Source: CAXBCP01 sp038120765 (GTDB taxonomy: Bacteria; Pseudomonadota; Alphaproteobacteria; MPNO01; UBA830). Taken from it: a DNA stretch of 15,659 bases. The stretch spans positions 1-15,659 of the forward strand of contig JAYOMI010000084.1 of the NCBI GenBank assembly GCA_038120765.1, given 5' to 3'. The position numbers and the translations under genes were made by a program. Positions 9,176 to 15,314 of this stretch are shown here, in pieces. Positions within the stretch are counted from its first letter, which is position 1. Each line of letters opens with the position of its first letter. Below the pieces are notes generated by a model. That model saw only the letters and a program-made list of their open reading frames with translations. It did no database searches and had not been told where the DNA came from.

Positions 9176-9603
9176 TGGCTTTTCTTCAGCTTGGCAAGGA
9201 TGGGCTTCAACCAGTCTTCGTCTTCGGATACCTGCTCTATTGCCAGTTTCCGGTCTGGCGGGCGTTGTGCCGCCGGTGCTTTCTTCACGGCGACTTCTGT
9301 CAGTTTTGCCGTATCGGCATCATCCGGCGCGGACTGATCCAGCAGTTCCTGAATCGACACGGTTTGCGCGGCAACAGGTGCTTCCATGCCGAGCAGACGC
9401 TTGCTCAGGGCTTCCAGTCGGGCCGGCTGGTTCAGGTAACTCCATTCCGCTTCCATCACCTGGATGGCGTCGCGGTCTGTAATGATGTCGGCATTCAGCG
9501 CGTGCAGCCGGTCTTCAAGGGTCTGAACGCTATGTTTGACCACGAAAAGCCCGATCACCACGGAAATGGCGAGTACGGACCAGAGCAGGGTGGATCGGCG
9601 CAT
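9172..9603 (-). CDS. ftsL: FtsL, bitopic cell-division scaffold protein
   Basis: FtsL is a small bitopic membrane protein that, with FtsB and FtsQ, activates FtsWI at the septum. The 143-residue product has a very short N terminus, one hydrophobic span (about residues 5-22), then a segment rich in charged and hydrophobic residues consistent with the periplasmic coiled coil, including MEAEWSYLNQPARLEALSKR, which is typical of alphaproteobacterial FtsL. The last third is Ala/Lys/Pro-rich and looks disordered. Sequence conservation in this family is low, so the call rests on size, topology, the EWSYLNQPARLE block and position between rsmH and ftsI. A strong AGGAGGG inside the end of rsmH lies 7 nt upstream of the ATG at 9603. 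The gap to rsmH is 3 bp. Confidence 0.93.
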   Translation of the reverse strand: MRRSTLLWSVLAISVVIGLFVVKHSVQTLEDRLHALNADIITDRDAIQVMEAEWSYLNQPARLEALSKRLLGMEAPVAAQTVSIQELLDQSAPDDADTAKLTEVAVKKAPAAQRPPDRKLAIEQVSEDEDWLKPILAKLKKSQ

Positions 9604-9606
9604 GGT

Positions 9607-10584
9607 TCAGCCCTCCTGCATCGGCGGCGCCGATGTGCGTTCAGCGACACGCAGTCGCGCGGACCGCGACCGGGGATTTCGTTTCGTCTCGGCATCAGAA
9701 GGTTTCTGGGTGCCGCGCCGGATCAGCCTGAAGCAGGGCGCCGGGCCTGCAGATGCCGCTGTGGGCATGTGCCGCGATACCGTCGGCACGTCGCCCGAAT
9801 GGGCACGCAGGAATTCCTTCACGATGCGGTCTTCGAGCGAGTGGAACGAGACGACTGCAAGCCGTCCGCCGGGGGCGAGAACGATCTCCGCGCCGCGCAG
9901 GCCGCGTTCGATCTCGTCCAGTTCCTCGTTGACCTGAATTCGAATGGCCTGAAATGTCCGGGTTGCCGGGTCCGTCTTGGATGACCGTCCACCCCGATAG
10001 ATGCCGCGCACGATATCGGCCAGCTGCCCGGTGCGGGTGATCGGGGCGTCGGCACGGGCGTTGAAGATGGCGCGGGCGATGCGCCGGGCCTGCCGTTCTT
10101 CGCCATACTTGAAAATGATATCGGCGAGGACGCCTTCCTCGGCCTCGTTGACGAGATCCGATGCCGACAGGCCGTCTCGGCCCTGGCGCATATCGAGCGG
10201 GCCGTCATTTCGAAAACTGAAACCGCGTTCGGGATCATCGATCTGCATCGAGGAGACCCCGAGATCAAGCGCGACGCCATCAACGGCGCCTATTCCCTGA
10301 CGCGCAAGAATTTGCGCCATGTCCCCGAAGCGGCCTTCGATAACGGTCAGGCGTCCGGAGTATTTTTCGACCAGTTCCGCCGCCCCGGCGACGGCGTCGG
10401 GATCGCGATCTATGGCCCAGACGCGGCAATCGGCGGCCTCGAGGATTGCCGAGGAATAGCCGCCCGCGCCGAATGTGCCGTCCACATAGCTGGCGCCATC
10501 ACGGGGCTGAAGTGCTGCAAGCACTTCGTCGATCATGACGGGTTCGTGGCCGAAGGCGGTTCCGGTGTCAGGTGGAGCGCTCAT
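9607..10584 (-). CDS. rsmH: RsmH (MraW), 16S rRNA C1402 N4-methyltransferase
   Basis: RsmH methylates N4 of cytidine 1402 in 16S rRNA, using S-adenosylmethionine, in the ribosomal decoding centre. The 325-residue product shows HEPVM near residue 13, the SAM-binding DGTFGAGGYS (35-44) and AIDRDPDA (57-64), then DLGVSSMQIDDPERGFSF and the C-terminal VVSFHSLEDRIVKEFL, all characteristic of this family. The length fits the family (about 300-330). The ATG at 10584 overlaps the mraZ stop by 4 bp with a G-rich ribosome site upstream, indicating coupled translation with mraZ. Confidence 0.97.
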   Translation of the reverse strand: MSAPPDTGTAFGHEPVMIDEVLAALQPRDGASYVDGTFGAGGYSSAILEAADCRVWAIDRDPDAVAGAAELVEKYSGRLTVIEGRFGDMAQILARQGIGAVDGVALDLGVSSMQIDDPERGFSFRNDGPLDMRQGRDGLSASDLVNEAEEGVLADIIFKYGEERQARRIARAIFNARADAPITRTGQLADIVRGIYRGGRSSKTDPATRTFQAIRIQVNEELDEIERGLRGAEIVLAPGGRLAVVSFHSLEDRIVKEFLRAHSGDVPTVSRHMPTAASAGPAPCFRLIRRGTQKPSDAETKRNPRSRSARLRVAERTSAPPMQEG

Positions 10585-11054
10585 TTAATGCCCCCACCGC
10601 TGAGGCGGGCGCGCAGCGCCTCGACCTCGGCCGCCTGATGTTTTTCATAAACGTCCGGCGCCCATATCTGGAAGCGGGTGCCGCGGCCGACAAAAGTCGC
10701 GCGGTCGGTAATCCCTGCATGCTCCGTCAATCTGGCGGGCAGGATGATTCGCCCTTCGCCATCGAACGGCAGCTCGCTGGAGATGGCCATGATGGTCTCG
10801 ACGAGTCCGTCATCCGACCTGCCGACAAGGGCCTGCGTGTAGTCGCCGCCGTCGAGTGTCTGGTCCAGTTTGCGCCGGTTCAACTCGTCGAGCATGCCGC
10901 GGCCGAACGCCTCGATGGCACCGTCGATGAGCGAAGGATAGGCAATAATCCCTTGATACGTCTCGGTTCCGAGCGCCGAACGGTAGGCAGCCGGAACCGA
11001 TACGCGGCCCTTCCGGTCTACCTTGTTCTCGTATGTCGAAATAAACGACGTCAC
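10581..11054 (-). CDS. mraZ: MraZ, transcriptional regulator of the dcw cluster
   Basis: MraZ is a DNA-binding protein built of two AbrB/SpoVT-like halves that forms a ring and represses the promoter of its own cluster (known for E. coli and Mycoplasma). The first half contains STYENKVDRKGRVSVPAAYR and the second contains the equivalent FDGEGRIILPARLTEHA. I choose GTG at 11054, giving 157 residues that start right before FISTYENKV, where MraZ proteins normally begin. A longer in-frame reading from ATG at 11132 adds 26 residues unlike the family, and that ATG lies within the operator boxes at or upstream of the predicted transcription start. No strong ribosome site precedes the GTG (an AGGA about 14 nt upstream is weak), so the start is less certain than the gene. 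Confidence 0.92.
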   Translation of the reverse strand: MTSFISTYENKVDRKGRVSVPAAYRSALGTETYQGIIAYPSLIDGAIEAFGRGMLDELNRRKLDQTLDGGDYTQALVGRSDDGLVETIMAISSELPFDGEGRIILPARLTEHAGITDRATFVGRGTRFQIWAPDVYEKHQAAEVEALRARLSGGGIK

Positions 11055-11124
11055 GGGGCTATCCGACTTTCCTGTCTTTTCTCCGCCGGCGGACCGACAT
11101 GAAACCTCGCCCCTGAAACGTATT

Positions 11125-11159
11125 TGGGACATGATGGAATATCATGGGTAATTATGGGA
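11125..11159 (-). promoter_or_regulatory. MraZ operator: four TGGGN-type boxes at 10-bp spacing
   Basis: On the plus strand there are four boxes: TGGGA at 11125, TGGAA at 11135, TGGGT at 11145 and TGGGA at 11155. Each starts exactly 10 bp after the last, so all face the same side of the helix. E. coli MraZ is known to bind direct TGGGN repeats separated by 5 nt, which is the same unit. One box is imperfect (A for the third G). The array sits directly upstream of mraZ and overlaps the predicted promoter, as expected for autorepression. The boxes are seen; binding is inferred. Confidence 0.82.
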
Positions 11160-11164
11160 GTCAA
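11136..11164 (-). promoter_or_regulatory. Candidate promoter of mraZ and the dcw cluster
   Basis: Reading the minus strand, TTGACT (11164-11159) is a 5-of-6 match to the -35 element. After a 17-bp spacer comes TATTCC (11141-11136), preceded by TGA as in an extended -10. Transcription would start near 11129, giving a leader of about 75 nt to the GTG at 11054. An overlapping alternative is CATAAT (11156-11151) as the -10 with TTTACT 18 bp upstream. Either way the MraZ boxes cover the promoter. This is a prediction from sequence only. Confidence 0.55.
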
Positions 11165-11353
11165 CGCCATTGATAGTAAAGAAGTAGTTAAGAACCGTCA
11201 CTTAGAAGCATTCGTTCAAGTTGCCATTCGACCTGAAGGGGCATCTAAAATGGATCGGAAGTCAGCATGCCGAATTCTTTATCCGCAGATTGTGGCGAAA
11301 CTGTGTTCTTACTATGTTCTCATCTCCGCCAAACAGGACCGGCGCGGAGGAAC

Positions 11354-11387
11354 AAAAAAACCGCGCCCTGTTGCGGGGCGCGGTTTT
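11354..11387 (-). terminator. Intrinsic terminator, mainly for the minus-strand lipoprotein gene
   Basis: The 8-bp GC stem CCGCGCCC (11361-11368) pairs perfectly with GGGCGCGG (11376-11383) around a 7-nt loop. On the minus strand the stem is followed by seven T (complement of the A run 11354-11360), a strong Rho-independent terminator about 75 bp beyond the OmpA-like lipoprotein gene. On the plus strand only four T follow, so it could act weakly in both directions. It insulates the mraZ promoter from upstream minus-strand transcription. Confidence 0.88.
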
Positions 11388-11457
11388 CTGTCGTGGTATC
11401 CGGGAAGACGGCCCGGTCCCGGGTACGGGTTGGCGAACGCCTGTCGGCCGGTTCGCG

Positions 11458-12208
11458 TTACCTGGTGGCGGTAATCATGATCACGACGCGCCTGTTCGCA
11501 CGGAGCCGCGTGTTTTCCGGTGTCGGAACTGCAAGGCCTGCCTCGCCAACGCCGATGGCGGTGATACGGTTCGCCGCTATGCCGCGTTGTATCAGCGCTT
11601 GTTTGACGTTCTCGGCACGCTGTTTCGAAAGCCTGTCGTTGTAGCGGTCCGTGCCGACAGTATCCGCATGCCCGACAACATTGAATGTAACCGGTTTGTC
11701 GCGCCAGGTTGGGGGGCATCGGTTGGACCGCGGCAACGCGCGGGCCTTTCAACTGTTCACCGAGCCTGAACGTTACGAATCCGCCGCCGAGACCGAGGCG
11801 TAAACCGGTTTCGGCGGAATCGACATCCAGGTACACCTCATTTTCCCGGTTCTTCAGGCCGGCCGTGCCGCCGCCATGGCCGACAATAGCCGTACCACCG
11901 ACGGCGCCGTATTCGCCAGACAGGTCTTCCGGCTTCTGCAGGTTGTAAACCGTGCCGGTAGCGGTTGCGATCGAATGGCCAAGTCCGGCCAGGCTGTATC
12001 CGTCTGCCTTGAAGGCATATTCGGATCCATCCGGGAGGACGAGCCGGCCGGTGCCTGAATGAACGCCGAGCAGGGCGCTGAGGTTATCGTAGGTTACCGA
12101 ATAAGTCCCGCTCGGTGTCTTGCTGGCGGGTGGTTGGCCGGCGCAACCGGCCACAGCCAGAATCGCAAGGAGCGAGAGTGATTTCAGAATGTGTCCAGAA
12201 TACATCAT
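11458..12208 (-). pseudogene. OmpA-family lipoprotein, frameshifted at a six-G run
   Basis: The product starts (ATG at 12208; a second ATG follows immediately) with a lipoprotein signal ending in the lipobox AVAGC, Cys22 being the lipidation site. A glycine-rich middle part follows with SIATATGTVYNL and GLRLGLGGGFVTFRL. The frame then changes: after PRVAAVQPMPP the sensible continuation, TWRDKPVTFNVVGHADTVG onward, lies in the next frame and ends with NRRVVIMITATR at a TAA at 11458. This second part is an OmpA C-terminal-like peptidoglycan-binding domain, with the DAP-contacting Asp of GHAD and an Arg 15 residues later (KQRAEN) both present. The change happens at the run of six G (plus strand 11711-11716). 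Removing one base restores a 250-residue protein. The role is inferred to be outer-membrane anchoring to peptidoglycan. The middle domain is vaguely like DUF1134/EipA-type proteins, which is uncertain. Confidence 0.85.
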
Positions 12209-12249
12209 GGCAAATACTTCTATTAGAGAATGACCGGCATTACCGGGCA

Positions 12250-12266
12250 GGCACGGATATCGTGCC
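12250..12266. repeat. Inverted repeat upstream of the lipoprotein gene
   Basis: GGCACG (12250-12255) and CGTGCC (12261-12266) form a perfect 6-bp inverted repeat around 5 nt, about 45 bp upstream of the lipoprotein start. A smaller CCGG-N5-CCGG pair is adjacent. It could be an operator or a leader hairpin. I found no convincing promoter hexamers to place it against, and the rest of the stretch 12209-12427 shows nothing further I can support. Confidence 0.35.
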
Positions 12267-12427
12267 GTTGTTTTCCGCAGCGAATCCGATGAACCCCGCA
12301 GACTGTGAAATTGGATACGACGGGAGCGCTTCGCAAGCCATGATTCAGATCAATCGCTGCGTGATCCCGACTTTTTCTCTTGTGGGCCTGTAATCCCGGC
12401 GGAATAGAGGACGCTGTGTCAAATATT

Positions 12428-12831
<404 letters not shown>

Positions 12832-12837
12832 GCCGGC

Positions 12838-12866
12838 ACAGTCGTCGTAAACGTTGTGAGGGTCAA
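12838..12866 (-). promoter_or_regulatory. Candidate rnpB promoter
   Basis: Reading the minus strand, TTGACC (12866-12861) is followed after 17 bp by GACTGT (12843-12838). The second hexamer is weak but keeps the two most conserved -10 bases (A2, T6). The predicted start is about 12831, exactly where helix P1 begins. The -35 element overlaps the stop codon of the amidase gene. Prediction only. Confidence 0.45.
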
Positions 12867-13663
12867 CTGTTTAAGGCGTGCACCGCAGCGATCATGGCAA
12901 GCGTATCGCCGTCGAGTGTGCCGCTGACGCCGGCCGGCACGAAACGTCGTTGAAACGCGGTCACAACGTCGGCCAGCGGCGCTTCCGGGTCGTAGCCGAT
13001 CTCTGACAGATATCGTCGGGCGTCCGCCGGGTCGATTGCATTGCCCGGTGTCTCCGGCCAGACCGCGAGTCCTTTATCGGCAATGCCTTTCCACTTGAAC
13101 AATTCGCCGGGGTCCTGGTTCGGGGTTGGCGCGATATCCGTATGGCCGTCCACGCGCGCGGGCGAAATCTGGTGCCGTTCAATAGTCTGGGCCAGTAGCG
13201 NNNNNNNNNNCTTCACCCGGCGAGCGGCCGCCGAGATGCTCGATCGGGTCGGCGCGATGACGGAATGTCCGACGACGCGCGCCGGTGAAACCCTGTGAAG
13301 TTCAAGAATTTGAGCCAGCAGTTCTTCGACGGCGGCCATCTGGGCGTCGGGGAACGCGCGATAGCCGAATTCATGGCCTGGATTGACGATCTCGATCCCG
13401 ATCGAGCGGTCGTTGATATCCGTTGCGCCCGACCAGTGGCTGAGACCCGCATGCCAGGCGCGCTGGCTGTCTTCGACCATCTGCCAGATATTGCCATCCT
13501 CCTCCACAAGATAGTGGGCGCTGACCCTGGCATCCGGATCGCACAGCCGGTCGAGCGCCGCCGCGCCCGTTTTCATGCCCGTGTAATGCAGAATAACCAT
13601 GTCGATGGCGGTTCCCGCAGGGCGGTCGTTCACGTTGGGGGAGGGCCGTTTGAGAATATCCAT
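12863..13663 (-). CDS. AmpD/AmiD-type N-acetylmuramoyl-L-alanine amidase, broken by a scaffold gap
   Basis: This is a zinc amidase of the Amidase_2 family that splits the bond between MurNAc (or anhydroMurNAc) and L-Ala. The N-terminal half has VILHYTG with zinc ligand His26, SAHYLVEEDG, AWHAG, and IGIEIVNPG with the catalytic-type Glu91. It runs to VVGHSVIAPT (His133) and then degenerates into 11 unfamiliar residues before the gap. After the gap a second, different version of the same segment appears (LLAQTIERHQ through VDGHTDIAPT, His174) followed by QDPGELF with the missing Asp ligand, and a C-terminal peptidoglycan-binding-like domain (about 208-262). So the continuous reading is chimeric: the segment is present twice at 17 of 25 identical residues. 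The true structure (one gene, or two tandem amidases) cannot be decided here. No signal peptide is seen. It follows the EamA gene by 18 bp, probably in one operon. Confidence 0.85.
   Translation of the reverse strand: MDILKRPSPNVNDRPAGTAIDMVILHYTGMKTGAAALDRLCDPDARVSAHYLVEEDGNIWQMVEDSQRAWHAGLSHWSGATDINDRSIGIEIVNPGHEFGYRAFPDAQMAAVEELLAQILELHRVSPARVVGHSVIAPTRSSISAAARRVKXXXXLLAQTIERHQISPARVDGHTDIAPTPNQDPGELFKWKGIADKGLAVWPETPGNAIDPADARRYLSEIGYDPEAPLADVVTAFQRRFVPAGVSGTLDGDTLAMIAAVHALNS
13201..13210. other. Ten-N scaffold gap
   Basis: Ten undetermined bases mark a join between contigs inside the amidase gene. The round number suggests a placeholder, so the true distance may be larger. The flanks are homologous but not identical (about 73% over 75 aligned bases by my count), so they are not two ends of one overlapping read path. 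Confidence 0.97.
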
Positions 13664-13681
13664 ACATCTGATCCGGTAGAT

Positions 13682-14569
13682 TCACTCGGGTGCGTTTGCC
13701 GTCTGCACGGCCGACGATCGGCGACCCGAACCGCGGAACACAATGATCGCAACGCCTGTGATCGTGACCAGGCCGCCCGCGATAATATGCCAGTTCAGGG
13801 TTTCGCCAAGAAAGACAATCCCCATGCCCACGCCGAATAGCGGGATCAGCAGTGTAAAAGGCATGGTCTGGTTGGTCTGGTATTTCGGCACAAGCTGGTA
13901 CCACAGTCCGTGTCCTACGATGCTCACGATGATGCCCATATGAAGAATGGCGACCCAGGTTTCCACGGGCGCATTTGCGATGGCGCCGACCTGGCCGGTT
14001 TCGAACAGGAATGACATCAGCGCCATCTGCGGAATCGCAAACACCGCCATCCAGCCGTTAATTGCGAATACGCTGACGCCGCCAAGCCTGCGCAGCTGCA
14101 GGTTGGCGCCGCCGAAGGCAAGGGCGGATACCAGCGCCATGAAGGCATAGAGCAGGCTGTCTGACAGACGGGGTTCGCCGACGATGAGCCCGACACCGAC
14201 GAAACTGATCAGAATGCCCGCCGCCCGGTACCATCCGAACCGTTCGCGGAAAAAGAGGAGTGCCAGCAGCAGGGCAAAAGGAACCGATGTCTGAATAATC
14301 AACGCCGCCGTGCCGACATGAATGTGTTCGAGCGCGACGAACATCAAGCCGAAATGGAGCGTGCCCATCGTGACCGACAGCCAGAATATCTTCCACATAT
14401 GGCCGCGGGGGATGCGGACGAACGGCACCAGCGACACCGCGATCACGGCCATCCGCACCGTTATAAGCGCCCAGCCAGGGATGTCAGCCGCCGCGAACCG
14501 GGCGGCCGCGATATTCGACGCCCACACAAGCATGACAAGGACGGCAAGAGCCATATGGGCGGGTTTCAT
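13682..14569 (-). CDS. EamA/DMT-family membrane transporter
   Basis: The product is about 295 residues with ten hydrophobic segments arranged as two repeats of five, the layout of the drug/metabolite transporter superfamily with two EamA domains. Recognisable pieces are VLVMLVWASN in the first span, a LLALLFFRERFGWYRAAGILISFVG-like end of repeat one (FRERF), and the equivalent end of repeat two, PLFGVGMGIVFLGETLNWHIIAGG. The C terminus is a short basic tail. The substrate cannot be told: relatives export amino acids, metabolites or nucleosides. I choose ATG at 14569 (MKPAHMAL), where homologues begin. A TTG at 14605 would add 12 residues without support. It lies 18 bp upstream of the amidase gene in the same direction and is divergent from the MOSC gene. 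Confidence 0.88.
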   Translation of the reverse strand: MKPAHMALAVLVMLVWASNIAAARFAAADIPGWALITVRMAVIAVSLVPFVRIPRGHMWKIFWLSVTMGTLHFGLMFVALEHIHVGTAALIIQTSVPFALLLALLFFRERFGWYRAAGILISFVGVGLIVGEPRLSDSLLYAFMALVSALAFGGANLQLRRLGGVSVFAINGWMAVFAIPQMALMSFLFETGQVGAIANAPVETWVAILHMGIIVSIVGHGLWYQLVPKYQTNQTMPFTLLIPLFGVGMGIVFLGETLNWHIIAGGLVTITGVAIIVFRGSGRRSSAVQTANAPE

Positions 14570-14603
14570 GCGGCGGAGAGTCGGTCCATGCGGGCACGAA
14601 GTC

Positions 14604-14662
14604 AAACGGCGATTGACGAGGTATCCATTTTAAACGGAATTAAATTAAACGGCCTCAAACGA
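14604..14662. repeat. AAACGG motif cluster in a divergent intergenic region
   Basis: AAACGG occurs at 14604, 14632 and 14647, and AAACGA at 14657, all on the plus strand. The two central copies extend to TTAAACGG and are 15 bp apart. The segment is AT-rich compared with its surroundings and lies between the divergent EamA and MOSC genes, so it may hold regulator sites. Function is not established. Confidence 0.35.
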
Positions 14663-14689
14663 CGAAAACTGTTCCTCGCATATCTCGCT

Positions 14690-14695
14690 TATAGT
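14690..14695 (+). promoter_or_regulatory. Possible -10 element for the MOSC gene
   Basis: TATAGT is a 5-of-6 match to the -10 consensus about 50 bp before the MOSC start. The hexamer at the expected -35 place (AACTGT, 17 bp upstream) is poor, so the promoter would need an activator or another sigma factor. Low confidence. Confidence 0.3.
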
Positions 14696-14747
14696 GGGAT
14701 GCATGCTAGAAATACCGCCGATGTAAACACGCTATAAAGAGATGCAG

Positions 14748-15287
14748 ATGTCAGGTCAGATTGTTGCGGTCGGTTGCGCCGCCGGGAACGTTTTCAAGAA
14801 ACCCGTTCGCGACGCCATCACCCTCGTCGAGGGACTGGGCGTCGAGGGCGATGCGCATAAAGGTGTGACGGTTCAGCATCTCTTTCTGAAAAACAAGGAT
14901 GCCTCGGCGCCGAACCTGCGCCAGGTTCATCTAATCCAGTCCGAACTGTTCGATTATCTGGGCGGGGGCGGCTTCGACATCGGTCCGGGCGATCTCGGCG
15001 AAAATATCACGACATCCGGTATCGGTCTGACGGACCTTCCGGCAGGGGCGCGCCTGCACATAGGCCAGGCGTGTATCGAGCTGACCGGTTTGCGGCACCC
15101 CTGCAAGCAGATCGATGGATTTCAGCGGGGACTGACGAAAGCGGTGACCGCGAAGAATGCCGACGGTCGCGCGCATCTGAAATTCGGCGTCATGGGGGTG
15201 GTGCTGGCCGGCGGGAGCATCAAGGCCGGCGATGCGATCTCGGTCGAGGTGCCGCCTGCCGCCGTCCTGCCGCTGCAGCCGATCTGA
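14748..15287 (+). CDS. MOSC-domain protein
   Basis: MOSC domains occur at the C terminus of molybdenum-cofactor sulfurases and as stand-alone proteins that handle sulfur or molybdenum-cofactor chemistry. The 179-residue product is a stand-alone form. It shows GLGVEGDAHKG (29-39), QVHLIQSELFD (59-69), PGDLGENITTSGI (80-92), and the conserved Cys119 in RHPCKQIDGF, the residue thought to carry sulfur in this family. It lacks a pyridoxal-phosphate domain, so it is not a full sulfurase; its exact reaction is unknown. I choose the ATG at 14748 because AAAGAG ends 6 nt before it. The ATG at 14742 directly abuts that site. The gene is divergent from the transporter and convergent with the DjlA-like gene, 15 bp between stops. 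Confidence 0.92.
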   Translation: MSGQIVAVGCAAGNVFKKPVRDAITLVEGLGVEGDAHKGVTVQHLFLKNKDASAPNLRQVHLIQSELFDYLGGGGFDIGPGDLGENITTSGIGLTDLPAGARLHIGQACIELTGLRHPCKQIDGFQRGLTKAVTAKNADGRAHLKFGVMGVVLAGGSIKAGDAISVEVPPAAVLPLQPI

Positions 15288-15294
15288 CCCTGCG

Positions 15295-15314
15295 GGGCTC
15301 GGTTACTTGAGCCC
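15295..15314. terminator. Weak hairpin between convergent genes
   Basis: GGGCTC (15295-15300) and GAGCCC (15309-15314) can pair around an 8-nt loop between the MOSC stop and inside the end of the DjlA-like gene, whose TAA lies in the loop. No T run follows directly on either strand, so it is at best a weak terminator. Confidence 0.3.

Noticed and set aside
11124..11474. Plus-strand open frame of 116 codons over the mraZ upstream region
   Set aside because: It starts in the MraZ operator, runs through a strong terminator stem and into the antisense of the lipoprotein gene; no ribosome site or family features.
11711..11716. Programmed ribosomal frameshift in the lipoprotein gene
   Set aside because: On the coding strand the run is six C with no slippery A/T heptamer, upstream Shine-Dalgarno-like signal or clear downstream structure that I could see; error or phase variation is simpler.
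12417..12422. Perfect TTGACA on the minus strand just after rnpB
   Set aside because: No -10-like hexamer at 16-18 bp and no gene start close by, so I do not call a promoter.
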